Shown here: piece after piece, positions 1 to 6,205 of the stretch
Position numbering within the stretch: position 1 is the first letter of the stretch
How the letters are laid out: every line of letters starts with the position of its first letter
NCBI GenBank assembly: GCA_020029625.1
Contig: JAIBJP010000020.1
Location: forward strand, 1 to 18,882
Source of the DNA: Actinomycetota bacterium
GTDB lineage: Bacteria; Actinomycetota; Thermoleophilia; Gaiellales; Gaiellaceae
Length of the DNA: 18,882 nt
Direction: 5' to 3'
Made by a program: the position numbers and the translations under genes
Notes under the pieces: model-generated
Seen by the model: the letters and a program-made list of their open reading frames with translations, nothing else
Told to the model about the DNA's origin: nothing
Databases searched by the model: none

Positions 1-85
1 GGACACGCCCTTCTGGCTGGCCACCTTGCCCGACGAAGGCCCGCGAGGCGGGTTCTTCCGGGACCGCGAGCCGATTCCCTGGTAG
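1..85 (+). CDS. Short-chain dehydrogenase/reductase, C-terminal fragment
   Basis: Partial gene; reading starts at base 2 and ends with TAG at 83-85. The 27 visible residues include a WLATLPDEGPRGGFF segment and end in REPIPW. This resembles the tail of carbonyl-reductase-like short-chain dehydrogenases (NAD(P)H-dependent oxidoreductases), in which a 'P..WLATLPddGP.GgFFrdr..i.W' ending follows the Rossmann domain. None of the catalytic region (Tyr-x-x-x-Lys) is inside the window, so substrate and activity cannot be judged. The next gene on this strand begins more than 500 bases away and the neighbour arsR is convergent, so no operon link is visible. Confidence 0.6.
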   Translation, partial: DTPFWLATLPDEGPRGGFFRDREPIPW

Positions 86-265
86 CGGCTAGGAGGGTTG
101 GCGGAACGTCACTCGTCGCCGGGACGCGCTGGTCGTTCCGAGGCGAGGACGCAGGGAGCCCCGTGTCATTCTGAACGCGGATGCGTTGGGGGCGACCGAG
201 GACACAGCCTCAGGGCGAGCGGCGCGCCTCCGGCGGCACAGCTGATGTTTCGTCAAGCCCTCCTA
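86..265. other. Intergenic stretch between convergent genes
   Basis: About 180 bases lie between the stop of the dehydrogenase and the stop of arsR. I see no convincing ORF and no clean hairpin with a U-tract. The piece from about 164 (TGTCATTCTGAAC, then a GGGGGCGACCGAGGA run) resembles the kind of dispersed intergenic repeat found in some GC-rich bacterial genomes, but only one copy is present here. Confidence 0.3.
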
Positions 266-595
266 CTACGCCGCGAGCGCGCGGGAGAGCCGCTCGACGC
301 TCTCGGGGACAAGGCTGTAATAGGCCCACGTTCCCCGGCGGCTGACGTCGATCAGTCCGGCCTCGCGGAGGATGCGGAGGTGGTGTGAGATCGTCGGTTG
401 GGAGAGCCCGAGGTCCTCGAACGCGCAGACGCAGACCTCGCCGGCGCCGGCGAGGCGGTTGACGATGGCGACGCGCGTGGGGTCGCCGAGCGCCTTGAAG
501 CGAGCGGCGAGCGCGGTCCGGGCCTCGTCAGAGAGGGGAGGCGCGCCGGGCGCGCAGCAGGAAGCCGGAATCGTCGCAAACGTCTTCATTGACAT
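266..595 (-). CDS. arsR: ArsR-family metalloid-sensing repressor
   Basis: A 109-aa winged-helix repressor of the ArsR/SmtB family, which releases DNA when As(III)/Sb(III) or another thiophilic metal binds its cysteines. Visible: an N-terminal Cys pair (C13, C14); the FKALGDPTR helix (33-41); C55 and C57 in EVCVC; the recognition helix SQPTISHHL; and the wing RRGTWAYYSLVP. An N-terminal CC pair combined with a Cys near residue 55 matches the sensor layout described for the actinobacterial Corynebacterium-type ArsR, rather than the E. coli type, which uses the CVC site alone. The ATG at 595 is preceded by no Shine-Dalgarno. A TATATT box lies 5 nt upstream, so a leaderless mRNA is plausible; an internal ATG at 589 is the alternative. 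The gene ends in tandem TAG codons. It is divergent from the Cys-rich peptide at 644. The inducing metal cannot be fixed from sequence. Confidence 0.93.
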   Translation of the reverse strand: MSMKTFATIPASCCAPGAPPLSDEARTALAARFKALGDPTRVAIVNRLAGAGEVCVCAFEDLGLSQPTISHHLRILREAGLIDVSRRGTWAYYSLVPESVERLSRALAA

Positions 596-603
596 TTATC
601 AAT
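588..603. promoter_or_regulatory. Probable ArsR operator (ATTGA-N6-TCAAT)
   Basis: A perfect 5-bp inverted repeat, ATTGA (588-592) and TCAAT (599-603), with a 6-nt centre. It is an AT-rich island in very GC-rich DNA. It has the form of ArsR-family operators (TTGA...TCAA) and covers the arsR start codon and the -35 box of the divergent promoter. Bound repressor could shut off both directions. Confidence 0.75.
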
Positions 604-616
604 ATAACAGTAGGCT
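589..616 (+). promoter_or_regulatory. Promoter for the Cys-rich peptide transcript
   Basis: A perfect -35 box TTGACA (589-594), a 16-nt spacer and TAGGCT (611-616), a good TAnnnT-type -10. Transcription would start near 622-624, about 10 nt before the Shine-Dalgarno of the 644 ORF. The -35 lies inside the ArsR palindrome, so repression by occlusion is expected. Confidence 0.65.
601..606 (-). promoter_or_regulatory. -10 box for arsR (TATATT)
   Basis: Read on the minus strand, TATATT lies 5 nt before the arsR ATG at 595, so the transcript would start at or very near the start codon. No good -35 is seen at the expected distance. The box overlaps the right arm of the operator, which fits autorepression. 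Confidence 0.4.
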
Positions 617-643
617 GAAGGCCAACTGAGAGAGGAGGATGGA

Positions 644-700
644 ATGCCCAACTGCGACTCGGATTGCTGCGGGGAAGGCTGCGACTGCGGCTGCTGCTAG
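644..700 (+). CDS. 18-aa cysteine-rich peptide divergent from arsR
   Basis: A tiny ORF encoding MPNCDSDCCGEGCDCGCC: 7 Cys in 18 residues, the rest mostly Gly, Asp and Glu, with no hydrophobic residue after Pro2. A near-perfect Shine-Dalgarno (GAGGAGG, 632-638) sits 5 nt before the ATG, one of the best in the window. The promoter and operator shared with ArsR lie just upstream. All Cys codons are TGC. The CC, CxC and CxxxC spacings suit soft-metal thiolate binding, so a miniature metallothionein or arsenite-binding peptide is the leading reading. The arrangement parallels the cyanobacterial SmtB/SmtA pair, where an ArsR-family repressor faces a metallothionein gene. The alternative is a Cys-codon leader peptide controlling the membrane-protein gene at 766. 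I know of no named family for it. The reading frame and ribosome site are seen directly; the function is inferred. Confidence 0.6.
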   Translation: MPNCDSDCCGEGCDCGCC

Positions 701-737
701 AGCGAACCGCGGATCCGTCCGCCGGAAGCCTCACGAT

Positions 738-760
738 CTCCCCAGTCCTGACAAAGGGGG
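738..760 (+). promoter_or_regulatory. Possible hairpin sequestering the ribosome site of the 766 gene
   Basis: CTCCCC (738-743) can pair with GGGGG (756-760), which is the Shine-Dalgarno of the membrane-protein gene, across a 12-nt loop. The stem is only 4-5 bp, so this is weak. It lies between the Cys-rich ORF and the next start, the place expected for translational attenuation. Confidence 0.2.
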
Positions 761-765
761 TATCC

Positions 766-1428
766 GTGTACGGCTTCCGTTGGGAACGGTGGTCCGCAGT
801 GGCAGGCGTGCTTTTCGTGGCGCTCTTCGCTATCGCTCTCGCGCTGTCCGGCAACACAGGCGACAACCCGACCGAGGTAACGAATTGGTACGCGGACGAC
901 GGGAACCAGACCAAGACGTTCGTGGCCTGGTTCCTCTACATCGGGTCGGCCATTGCCTTCCTGTCCTTCCTGGGCACGCTGCGCGACATGCTCATGCGCG
1001 CGGAAGGTGGGCCCGGCACACTGTCCGCCCTCGTCTTCGGACCCGGGATCGCCTTCACCGCCCTCTACGTCGCAGCAGTGTCGCTCCTAGCCGCGCCCGC
1101 CGCCCTGGCCGGCGACAGCGACTTCAAGCTGGATCCGAACACCGCGCAGATGTTCACGAACGCGGGCTACCTCATCCTGGTCTCGGGAGTCATGCTGGCC
1201 TCGATACTCGTGCTCTCCGCCTCGACCGCGGCCCTCCGGACGGGGGTGCTGCCCGCCTGGCTCGGATGGACCGGCCTTGTCGTCGCGGTCATCATGCTCT
1301 TCGCCGTCTTCTTCATCCCCATCCTGATCTTCGTGGCCTGGGTGCTCGTCGTGAGCCTCCTGATGGTCGTAACGGCCTGGAGAGTTCGCGGGAACCCGCC
1401 GCCCCCCACGACTACCGCGGTGGGCTGA
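766..1428 (+). CDS. Six-helix integral membrane protein of unknown function
   Basis: A 220-aa protein with about six hydrophobic helices (roughly residues 9-28, 52-72, 85-110, 131-153, 166-185 and 187-205) and a Pro/Thr tail. The GTG at 766 is chosen because AGGGGG (755-760) lies 5 nt upstream and the protein then begins just before the first helix. The longer in-frame TTG at 664 would run through the Cys-peptide ORF and add an Arg/Leu-rich stretch of no apparent value. The pattern 'AGVLFVaLF...NPTEVTNWYADDGNQ' resembles uncharacterised membrane proteins common in actinobacteria; I cannot assign a function. It lies 65 nt after the Cys-rich peptide on the same strand and may share its ArsR-controlled transcript. 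Its last 17 bases overlap the end of the convergent ychF-like gene. Confidence 0.8.
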   Translation: MYGFRWERWSAVAGVLFVALFAIALALSGNTGDNPTEVTNWYADDGNQTKTFVAWFLYIGSAIAFLSFLGTLRDMLMRAEGGPGTLSALVFGPGIAFTALYVAAVSLLAAPAALAGDSDFKLDPNTAQMFTNAGYLILVSGVMLASILVLSASTAALRTGVLPAWLGWTGLVVAVIMLFAVFFIPILIFVAWVLVVSLLMVVTAWRVRGNPPPPTTTAVG

Positions 1429-2335
1429 ACCGGACGTTGATGACGTCGCCGTCGTCGACAGCGTAGGTCTTTCCTTCGAGACGCATGAGGCCCCTCCGGG
1501 CGGCCTCGGCGTGCGAGCCCGACGTGACGAGGTCGTCCCAGCGGATCACCTCGCAGCGGATGAAGCCGCGCGCGATGTCCGTGTGGATGCTCTCTGCGGC
1601 TTCGAGAGCGTTCTGCCCGCGCCGGAGCGTCCAGGCACGGGTCTCCGTGTCCCCGGCGGTGAAGAACGTCACGAGGTCGAGGCCTTCGAACAGGCGCGCG
1701 ACGACGTCAGAGAGCGCAGAGGGCCCGTCGCGGAACTGGTCTGCCTCCTCGGCAGGAAGCTCTGCCAGCTCGGCTTCGAGCTTGAGGTCGATCGCGCCGG
1801 GGCCGTTGCGGATCTCGACGAGCGGCTTCGTCGTCAACGGCTCCAGCTCCGGCGGAAGCCCTCCGTAGTCGCGGAGGGGCCGCTCCCCGTCGATGTGGGC
1901 CAGGATCCGCTCGAGCTCGGCGACCTCCGTCTTGAGCGAGGGGTCGCCCGACTTCGCCTGCTTCTCGACGCGCTCCAGCCGCTTGGCGACGTGGTCGCGG
2001 TCCGCGACCAGCAGCTCGAGCTCCAGCATGGCGAGGTCCTCCTCGGGATTCCGCGTCCCCGACCAGTCGTCGAGGACCACGAGGAGGGCATCGACCTGGC
2101 GGAGATTGCCTAGGAGCTGTGCGCCCGTCCCGGGGACGTCGACGACGCGAATCGTCGCCGGCGTCACCTTGGCGGAGCCGACGACCTGAGCCACCCGCGC
2201 GAGGCGGTCGTCCTCAATCGGTGCGATGCCGACGTGCTCCTTCCCCGAAACCTGCCCGGCGGCACCCGTCAACGTCGTGAAGAGAGTGGTCTTGCCGGAG
2301 TTCGGCAGGCCGACGATGCCGACTTCCAGGGGCAA
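1412..2335 (-). CDS. ychF: Shortened YchF/Obg-like P-loop ATPase with TGS domain
   Basis: A 307-aa member of the YchF (Obg-like ATPase, OLA1) group, usually about 360 aa; these proteins bind ATP and associate with ribosomes and stress responses. Seen: P-loop GLPNSGKT (9-16); a G3-type DVPG (66-69); a mostly helical middle (about 100-150); and a C-terminal DUF933/TGS region (about 215-305) with LVTFFTAGDTETRAWTL, HTDIARGFIR and GKTYAVDDGDVINVRF. The usual DIAGLVxGA...GEGLGN segment is contracted, and the NxxE-type G4 motif is replaced by EIRNGPG (174-180). Nucleotide preference is therefore uncertain. The start is TTG, 6 nt after the sigma-factor stop, with only a poor ribosome site, which suggests translational coupling. 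The 3' end overlaps the convergent membrane-protein gene by 17 bp. Confidence 0.85.
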   Translation of the reverse strand: MPLEVGIVGLPNSGKTTLFTTLTGAAGQVSGKEHVGIAPIEDDRLARVAQVVGSAKVTPATIRVVDVPGTGAQLLGNLRQVDALLVVLDDWSGTRNPEEDLAMLELELLVADRDHVAKRLERVEKQAKSGDPSLKTEVAELERILAHIDGERPLRDYGGLPPELEPLTTKPLVEIRNGPGAIDLKLEAELAELPAEEADQFRDGPSALSDVVARLFEGLDLVTFFTAGDTETRAWTLRRGQNALEAAESIHTDIARGFIRCEVIRWDDLVTSGSHAEAARRGLMRLEGKTYAVDDGDVINVRFSPPR

Positions 2336-2341
2336 CCGCGC

Positions 2342-2902
2342 CTACGCAGTCTTCGCGAGCTCGCGCTCGAGCGAGGCGAGGGCTCGGTGCTGGAGCGACT
2401 TGATCGCCCCTTCGGTTTTCCCGAGGATCATCGCCACGGCGGCGTTCGGGAAGTTGAAGACGAACTTCAGGATCAGCACCTGTTGCTGGTCGGTCGAGAG
2501 CCCCTCGATCATCTCGAGCATGCTCTGCCGCCCGATGGAATGAAGCGCCTCCTCCTCGGCTGAGCGCTCCTCCGAGCCGGGCGGCTCGGGCGGCTCCTCC
2601 TCGGGCTGCCAGCGCCTGTTCGCGCGAAAGTGGTCCATGGCGAGGTTGTGCGCGATCCGAAAGAGCCAGGCCGAGATGGGCACCTTGCGCCACTCGAAGC
2701 GCTCGATCGACTCGAGCATCTTCACGAAGGTCTGGTTCGTCAGGTCTTCCGCGTCGTGGCGGTTGCCCACACTCATCTGCAGATAGCTGTAGATGCGATC
2801 GAAGTGCATGAGATACAGCTCTTCGAGCGCCTCTCGGTCCCCTTTTTGAGCCCGCTCGACGAGGCGGCGGACGTCCGCCGCTCTGGTCGCTTCATCGTCC
2901 AC
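2342..2902 (-). CDS. ECF-type sigma-70 family RNA polymerase sigma factor
   Basis: A 186-aa two-domain sigma factor. Region 2 (about 23-97) contains DAEDLTNQTFVKMLESIERF and the -10-recognition part AWLFRIAHNLAMDHFR. An acidic, Pro-rich linker (about 100-120) follows, then region 4 (about 127-183) with LSTDQQQVLILKFVF and the helix-turn-helix NAAVAMILGKTEGAIKSLQHRA. It should direct RNA polymerase to a specific promoter set; the regulon cannot be predicted. The GTG at 2902 is the only canonical start that keeps region 2 complete. No anti-sigma gene adjoins it: upstream are a 79-aa hypothetical protein and methylmalonyl-CoA epimerase, downstream the YchF-like gene. The family assignment is firm, the subgroup is not. 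Confidence 0.9.
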   Translation of the reverse strand: MDDEATRAADVRRLVERAQKGDREALEELYLMHFDRIYSYLQMSVGNRHDAEDLTNQTFVKMLESIERFEWRKVPISAWLFRIAHNLAMDHFRANRRWQPEEEPPEPPGSEERSAEEEALHSIGRQSMLEMIEGLSTDQQQVLILKFVFNFPNAAVAMILGKTEGAIKSLQHRALASLERELAKTA

Positions 2903-2917
2903 GAGTGGGGATTTACC

Positions 2918-3157
2918 CTACGCGGTCGGCCCGAAGCCGATGTGCACCTCCCGCGACGTGCGGCGCACGTAGACGACCTTTCGGAGAGCGACGACGTAGG
3001 TCTCGTCTTCGGTCTCCAGGTCGAAGACGAGCTCGTCGCCGGCGAGCGCGGCGCGGAAGCCGTCGGCTGTCTCCACGCTCACGGTCCCGCCGATGATCTG
3101 GCCACCTTCGAAGGCGATGTCCAGGCGGACGTGGCCGTCCGCGGCTGTCCTAGGCAC
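2918..3157 (-). CDS. Hypothetical 79-aa beta-rich protein
   Basis: A small soluble protein, predicted mostly beta, alternating hydrophobic strands with acidic turns (LVFDLETEDETYVVALRKVVYVRR). It has no signal peptide, membrane helix, Cys pair or recognised motif. The GTG start at 3157 overlaps the end of the epimerase gene by 8 bp and its stop lies 15 nt before the sigma-factor start, so all three are probably co-translated. Its position directly before a sigma factor that lacks an anti-sigma gene makes a regulatory partner conceivable, but nothing in the sequence resembles a known anti-sigma domain. I do not recognise the family. Confidence 0.7.
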   Translation of the reverse strand: MPRTAADGHVRLDIAFEGGQIIGGTVSVETADGFRAALAGDELVFDLETEDETYVVALRKVVYVRRTSREVHIGFGPTA

Positions 3158-3551
3158 CGATCACCTCCACGAGGACGCCCTGAATGGAATCCGGATGGAC
3201 GAACGAGACTTCGTGGCCTCCGAGGCCTGGACGAGGCTCCTGGTCGATCACCTCGGCGCCGGCAGAGGCGAGTGACCGCAGCGCGGCAGCGACGTCGGCC
3301 ACCTCGAAAGCGACGTGGTGCATGCCCGGTCCACGCTTGGCGAGAAAACGTCCCACGGGTGTGTCCTCGCCGAGTGCCGAGACCAGCTCAATGCGCCCGT
3401 CGCCGATTCGGAGGTAGGCGGCCTCCACGCCCTGGTCCTCCATGCGCCCGCGCAACTCGATCCTCGCGCCGAAGAGTCGCTGGTACGTGCCGACGGCTGC
3501 GTCGAGGTCCTCGACCGCGAACGCGACGTGATGGACGGAGCGGACCTCCAC
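3150..3551 (-). CDS. mce: Methylmalonyl-CoA epimerase (VOC superfamily)
   Basis: A 133-aa protein of full family length, built as two vicinal-oxygen-chelate modules (HHVAFAVEDLDAAVGTY at about 7-23; MHHVAFEVADVAAAL at about 77-91). It interconverts (2R)- and (2S)-methylmalonyl-CoA in propionyl-CoA metabolism. Probable metal ligands by position are H8, an acidic residue near E55, H79 and E129. VOC enzymes are diverse, so a lyase or dioxygenase relative is possible, but length and the GPGMHHVAFEV and GVLVEV motifs favour the epimerase. The start is GTG. The gene lies 28 nt after ftsH and overlaps the next gene by 8 bp. No mutase gene is in the window. Confidence 0.88.
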   Translation of the reverse strand: MEVRSVHHVAFAVEDLDAAVGTYQRLFGARIELRGRMEDQGVEAAYLRIGDGRIELVSALGEDTPVGRFLAKRGPGMHHVAFEVADVAAALRSLASAGAEVIDQEPRPGLGGHEVSFVHPDSIQGVLVEVIGA

Positions 3552-3579
3552 GCTCCGATCCTATCGGCGGGGACGGGCC

Positions 3580-5103
3580 CTAGTGGTCCGGGAGCTGGAC
3601 GACCTTGCCGACGATCGCGGAGGCGTCGGACTCCGGCTCGACGTTGACGAGCAGGTCTTCGAGCTCGGGCCGCATGAGCGTCTCCTTCTCGATGAGAACG
3701 AGGGAGAGCATGTCGAGGGTCTTGCGGTGCTTGGACAGAAGACGCAGCGCCTCGCCGAAGGCGTGGTCGCAGAGACGGGCCTGCTCCTCGTCTCGCAGGC
3801 GCTTCGTGTGCTCGGAGAGCGCGTAGTTGTCGGCGCGCACCGTCCGCGAGGAGACTCCGTCGCCCATGCCGTACTCGAAGACCATCGACCGGGCCAGCTC
3901 GGTGACGCGTTCGAGGTCGTTCGCGGCGCCGTTCGTGACCGCGCCGAAGACGATCTGCTCGGCCGCCCGCCCGGCGAGCAGAACCTTCATCAGGTCGAGG
4001 AGCTCGTCCTTCGTGTGGAGGTAGCGGTCCTCCTGGGGCGTATTGAGGGTGTAGCCGAGGGCGTGGCCGCGGGAGACGATCGTCACCTTCTGCACCGGCT
4101 GCGGGCTGCCGACGAGGTGAGACATGAGGGCGTGGCCGCTCTCGTGGTAGGCCAGGATCCGCTTCTCCTTCTCGGTCACGACCCGGCGCTGCTGAAGCCC
4201 CGCGATGACGCGCTCCATCGCCCCGTCGAAATCGGCCTGCCGGATGTCCTGCTGCTGCGAACGGCCCGCGAAGATCGCCGCCTCGTTGCAGATGTTGGCG
4301 AGGTCGGCTCCCGTCAGCCCGGCGGTCTGCCGGGCGATCGACTCCAGGTCGACGTCCTCCGCAAGGGGCTTGCCGCGGGTGTGGACGCGGAGGATGGCCA
4401 CTCGCCCGGAAAGGTCGGGAGGGGCCACGAGAATCTGGCGGTCGAAGCGGCCGGGGCGGAGCAGGGCGGGGTCGAGGTCCTCGAGCCGGTTCGACGCGCC
4501 GATGATGACGACCCGGTCGGGGCCGCGGAAGCCGTCGAGCTCCACGAGCAGCTGATTCAAGGTCTGGTCCTGCTCGCGGTTGAAGCCGCTGCCGGTGCGC
4601 CGAGTGCCGACGGCGTCCAACTCGTCGATGAAGACGATCGCCGGCTCGTTCTTGCGCGCCTTCTCGAACAGCTTGCGGATGCGGGCTGCGCCCAAACCCG
4701 CGAACATCTCCACGAAGGCCGATGCGCTCTGGGAATAGAAGTTGGCGCCGGATGCGTGCGCCACGGCCTTGGCGAGCAAGGTCTTTCCGGTGCCGGGGGG
4801 TCCGTAGATGAGGATGCCCTTGGGGACGCGGGCACCGAGCCGTCCGAAACGGCGGGGGTGCTGGAGAAAATCGACGACCTCCTGGAGCTCCGCGGCGGCC
4901 TCGTCGACGCCGGCGATGTCGTCCCAGTCCACTGAGGATTTCGAATCGGGATCGATCTCCGCCGGCTTCACGCGCGGCATGAAGGCCAGCGTGCGCCAGA
5001 GGAGGTAGATGATCAGCGCGAAGAAGACCAAGGGCAGCCACGTGAGCGCAGCCCCGGGCAACGACCCCAGGATGTCGACGATCCTGTCCACCCCGGCTTC
5101 CAT
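3580..5103 (-). CDS. ftsH: Short FtsH-like membrane AAA+ zinc metalloprotease
   Basis: A 507-aa FtsH-family ATP-dependent protease. One membrane helix (about 20-40) is followed by the AAA+ domain: Walker A GPPGTGKT (101-108), pore segment FVEMFAGLGA (130-139), Walker B IVFIDE (156-161), and RPGRFDR (216-222) carrying the arginine fingers. The peptidase domain has HESGH (320-324) and the third zinc ligand D396 in GAANDLE. Canonical FtsH is about 600-700 aa, with two helices flanking a periplasmic domain, and usually reads HEAGH and MFVGVGA. This copy lacks the first helix and the periplasmic domain and carries Val-to-Ala in the pore loop. With a single helix its N-terminus should lie outside and the catalytic part in the cytoplasm. 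It is probably an accessory paralogue. It lies 19 nt after pncB. Confidence 0.92.
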   Translation of the reverse strand: MEAGVDRIVDILGSLPGAALTWLPLVFFALIIYLLWRTLAFMPRVKPAEIDPDSKSSVDWDDIAGVDEAAAELQEVVDFLQHPRRFGRLGARVPKGILIYGPPGTGKTLLAKAVAHASGANFYSQSASAFVEMFAGLGAARIRKLFEKARKNEPAIVFIDELDAVGTRRTGSGFNREQDQTLNQLLVELDGFRGPDRVVIIGASNRLEDLDPALLRPGRFDRQILVAPPDLSGRVAILRVHTRGKPLAEDVDLESIARQTAGLTGADLANICNEAAIFAGRSQQQDIRQADFDGAMERVIAGLQQRRVVTEKEKRILAYHESGHALMSHLVGSPQPVQKVTIVSRGHALGYTLNTPQEDRYLHTKDELLDLMKVLLAGRAAEQIVFGAVTNGAANDLERVTELARSMVFEYGMGDGVSSRTVRADNYALSEHTKRLRDEEQARLCDHAFGEALRLLSKHRKTLDMLSLVLIEKETLMRPELEDLLVNVEPESDASAIVGKVVQLPDH

Positions 5104-5122
5104 CGGCCAGGATGGAGTCGAG

Positions 5123-6205
5123 CTAAAGCACCAGCTCCACCCGCTGGTTAGGCCTGTACCAGCGGCCGACCTTCGCCGACGGCAGTCCGTCCGTGAGGAC
5201 GATGTCCGCGGTGAAATCGTTCTCGCCCCGGATCAGCGCGGAGCCGACCCCATAGGAGTCGACGGGGACACCCCGAGCCTCGAACTCGCTGATGCGCACC
5301 GCGTCGAACCCTCCCGAAACGACGATCTTGACCCGCTCGAAGCCCGCTTCGTCGAGCGCGTCGCGCACCTTCCGCACGAGCCGCTCGTTCACGCCGCGGG
5401 GGTCGAAGTCGCCCATCTCGCCCCAGAGGGAACGGTCGACCAGCGTCCGTGAGGTGTCCAGACGCACCCCCCAGAGGCGGTCGCCAAGCGCGCGGGCGAC
5501 CTCGAGGGAGGTCTTGACCGAGTCGTTCTCGAAGTCGACCAGGACGACGATGTTCACGTCTGGCTCGTTGCGCTCGGCCCACTCGGAGAACTTCGTCGCC
5601 GCCAGGACCGTGTTCGCGCCGTAGGCCGCGATCAGGGCGTGCGGGACGGTGCCGACACCGCGGCCGCCCCACCAGGAAGCCTGCGCCTCGGTCGAGACCC
5701 CGATCGCGCCGGCGACATGGGCCGCGTAGCCGTCCCCCGTCTGGACGCGGTGATGATCGTGACGCGCCGGGAAGAAGAGGATCGGCTTCCCGTTTGCGGC
5801 CTCGACGACCCGGCGGACGTTCGTCGAGACGAGCGTGCGGCGGGCGAGAACCCCGAGGTAGACGGTCTCGAGGTGGGCGAAATCGGTGTAGTCGCCCTCG
5901 ATCGTCATCACGCTCTCGTACGGAGAGATCTCGTCGCCGTCGTAGAGGGCGTGGACGGTGAGCGCGTCCCAGTCGTGCGAGCAGAGCTTCAGGACGGCGA
6001 TGGCCTCGTCCATGCCTCCGAGCACCGCCTGCCTCTTCTGGAACACCTGCATGACAACGCGGGGGTGTCGTCCGTCGGCGCGCAGCGTCTCGCGCGCAAA
6101 GTTGAAGTAGACGTCGGTGTAGTAGCCCTCCCGCATCTTCTCGACCGGGAGGTCAAAGATCTCAGGTGGGAGGCGCCTTTTCCGCTGCTCGGTCTGTGTC
6201 GCCAT
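5123..6205 (-). CDS. pncB: Nicotinate phosphoribosyltransferase
   Basis: A 360-aa type II phosphoribosyltransferase that makes nicotinate mononucleotide from nicotinate and PRPP in the NAD salvage (Preiss-Handler) pathway. Seen: N-terminal REGYYTDVYF (25-34), Arg/His-rich FFPARHDHHR (144-153), GGRGVGTVPHALIAAYG (180-196), VDFEND (223-228), RLDTS (248-252), and the phosphate-binding barrel loops SGGFD (297-301) and YGVGSAL (318-324). The close relative quinolinate phosphoribosyltransferase is usually shorter (about 280 aa). The ATG at 6205 makes a 44-bp overlap with the DUF1385 gene; M24, at 6136, would remove the overlap but sits at the very edge of the conserved region. Neither has a clear ribosome site. 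Confidence 0.85.
   Translation of the reverse strand: MATQTEQRKRRLPPEIFDLPVEKMREGYYTDVYFNFARETLRADGRHPRVVMQVFQKRQAVLGGMDEAIAVLKLCSHDWDALTVHALYDGDEISPYESVMTIEGDYTDFAHLETVYLGVLARRTLVSTNVRRVVEAANGKPILFFPARHDHHRVQTGDGYAAHVAGAIGVSTEAQASWWGGRGVGTVPHALIAAYGANTVLAATKFSEWAERNEPDVNIVVLVDFENDSVKTSLEVARALGDRLWGVRLDTSRTLVDRSLWGEMGDFDPRGVNERLVRKVRDALDEAGFERVKIVVSGGFDAVRISEFEARGVPVDSYGVGSALIRGENDFTADIVLTDGLPSAKVGRWYRPNQRVELVL

Noticed and set aside
639..1466. 275-aa frame starting at ATG 639
   Set aside because: Arg-rich shadow of the membrane protein. The ribosome site at 632-638 fits the ATG at 644 better, being too close to 639.
3150..3551. Methylmalonyl-CoA epimerase as part of a local propionate pathway
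   Set aside because: No mutase, carboxylase or related gene is nearby; the neighbours are a protease and a sigma factor, so no pathway cluster can be claimed.
3248..5041. 597-aa minus-strand open frame
   Set aside because: A second frame of the ftsH and epimerase genes, rich in Arg/Pro; the overlapping frame has full AAA+ and peptidase motifs.
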